Position numbers and translations under genes: made by a program
Assembly: GCA_934255105.1 (NCBI GenBank)
Contig: CAKQNH010000339.1
Coordinates: forward strand, 1-5,953
Source of the DNA: an uncultured Pirellulaceae bacterium
Lineage (GTDB): Bacteria; Planctomycetota; Planctomycetia; Pirellulales; Pirellulaceae
DNA: 5,953 nucleotides
Direction: 5' to 3'
In this document: positions 5,830-5,953 of the stretch, piece after piece
Numbering within the stretch: the first letter of the stretch is position 1
How the letters are laid out: each line of letters opens with the position of its first letter
The notes under the pieces: generated by a model
Told to the model about the DNA's origin: nothing
The model's input: the letters and a program-made list of their open reading frames with translations, nothing else
Database searches by the model: none

Positions 5830-5953
5830 CTACTGAGAGCTGACATCTCCCGACTCTCCATGATTCTGCTCAATCGCTATCGACTTGTACAGCTTCCTTC
5901 GCAGCACTCGTTTGAGAGTGCCTGTGAAGGAGCTGAGTTTGTCGTGCAGGGGA
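5830..5953 (-). CDS. Possible 3' end of an upstream cluster gene (partial)
   Basis: One minus-strand frame enters from the right edge and stays open for 40 codons to a TAG at 5832-5830. It reads KLSSFTGTLKRVLRRKLYKS and continues IAIEQNHGESGDVSSQ. A basic stretch followed by a polar tail is believable as a protein C-terminus, and the position just upstream of the Alg14-like gene fits an operon. However, 40 open codons can occur by chance, and a strong hairpin lies within it. I do not recognise the family. Confidence 0.3.
   Translation of the reverse strand, partial: PLHDKLSSFTGTLKRVLRRKLYKSIAIEQNHGESGDVSSQ
5881..5944. repeat. Long imperfect hairpin near the right edge
   Basis: The inner stem pairs 5890-5909 with 5916-5935. 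It has 19 base pairs (one G-T), two single-base bulges (T5895 and C5921) and a six-base loop GTTTGA (5910-5915). Beyond an internal loop of five bases on each side, CGAC (5881-5884) pairs with GTCG (5941-5944). No T-run follows on the minus strand and only a short one is near on the plus strand, so it is not a standard terminator. It lies upstream of the Alg14-like gene. It might be a REP-like palindrome, an mRNA structure or a mobile-element end; no flanking duplication is visible within the window. Confidence 0.6.

Noticed and set aside
5881..5944. Integron attC site
   Set aside because: It has bulged bases as attC sites do, but the conserved core ends (GTTRRRY and its complement) are absent and no integrase or cassette layout is visible.
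1..5953. CRISPR array, tRNA or rRNA gene, or complete insertion sequence
   Set aside because: No regularly spaced repeats, no tRNA- or rRNA-like sequence and no transposase motif with terminal repeats were seen on either strand.

Overview
The window looks like part of a polysaccharide-assembly cluster (exopolysaccharide, capsule or O-antigen type) from a bacterium, most likely Gram-negative. This rests on a Wzy/O-antigen-ligase-like membrane protein, two family-2 glycosyltransferases, a split Alg14/Alg13-type glycosyltransferase pair and a methyltransferase, in tight same-strand order with ATGA overlaps. Base composition is moderate. The host genus cannot be named from this stretch.

Layout, read in the direction of transcription (minus strand, right to left). 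Positions 5830-5953 may hold the 3' end of an upstream gene and contain a long imperfect hairpin (5881-5944). Next come the Alg14-like subunit (stop at 5252) and the Alg13-like subunit (5255-4776), joined by an ATGA overlap. A gap of about 195 bases follows. Then come two GT2 glycosyltransferases (4580-3657 and 3660-2806), again joined by an ATGA overlap. The next gene is a SAM-dependent methyltransferase (2757-2014) interrupted by a single in-frame amber codon at 2346-2344. The last recognisable gene is the polymerase/ligase-like membrane protein (1983-649). Positions 107-648 hold no gene I can name. A divergent-looking hydrophilic reading frame with a plausible ribosome binding site starts at 106 on the minus strand and runs off the left edge.

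Inferred joint role: the Alg14/Alg13 pair and the two GT2 enzymes would add successive sugars to an undecaprenyl-linked repeat unit at the inner face of the cytoplasmic membrane. The methyltransferase, if functional, would decorate a sugar or the chain end. The Wzy/WaaL-like protein would polymerise or transfer the units on the periplasmic side. Flippase, export and priming genes are not in the window. I found no clearly new system. The main points of interest are the lone stop codon in an otherwise intact methyltransferase, the long hairpin near the right edge, and the unassigned, possibly decayed region on the left.
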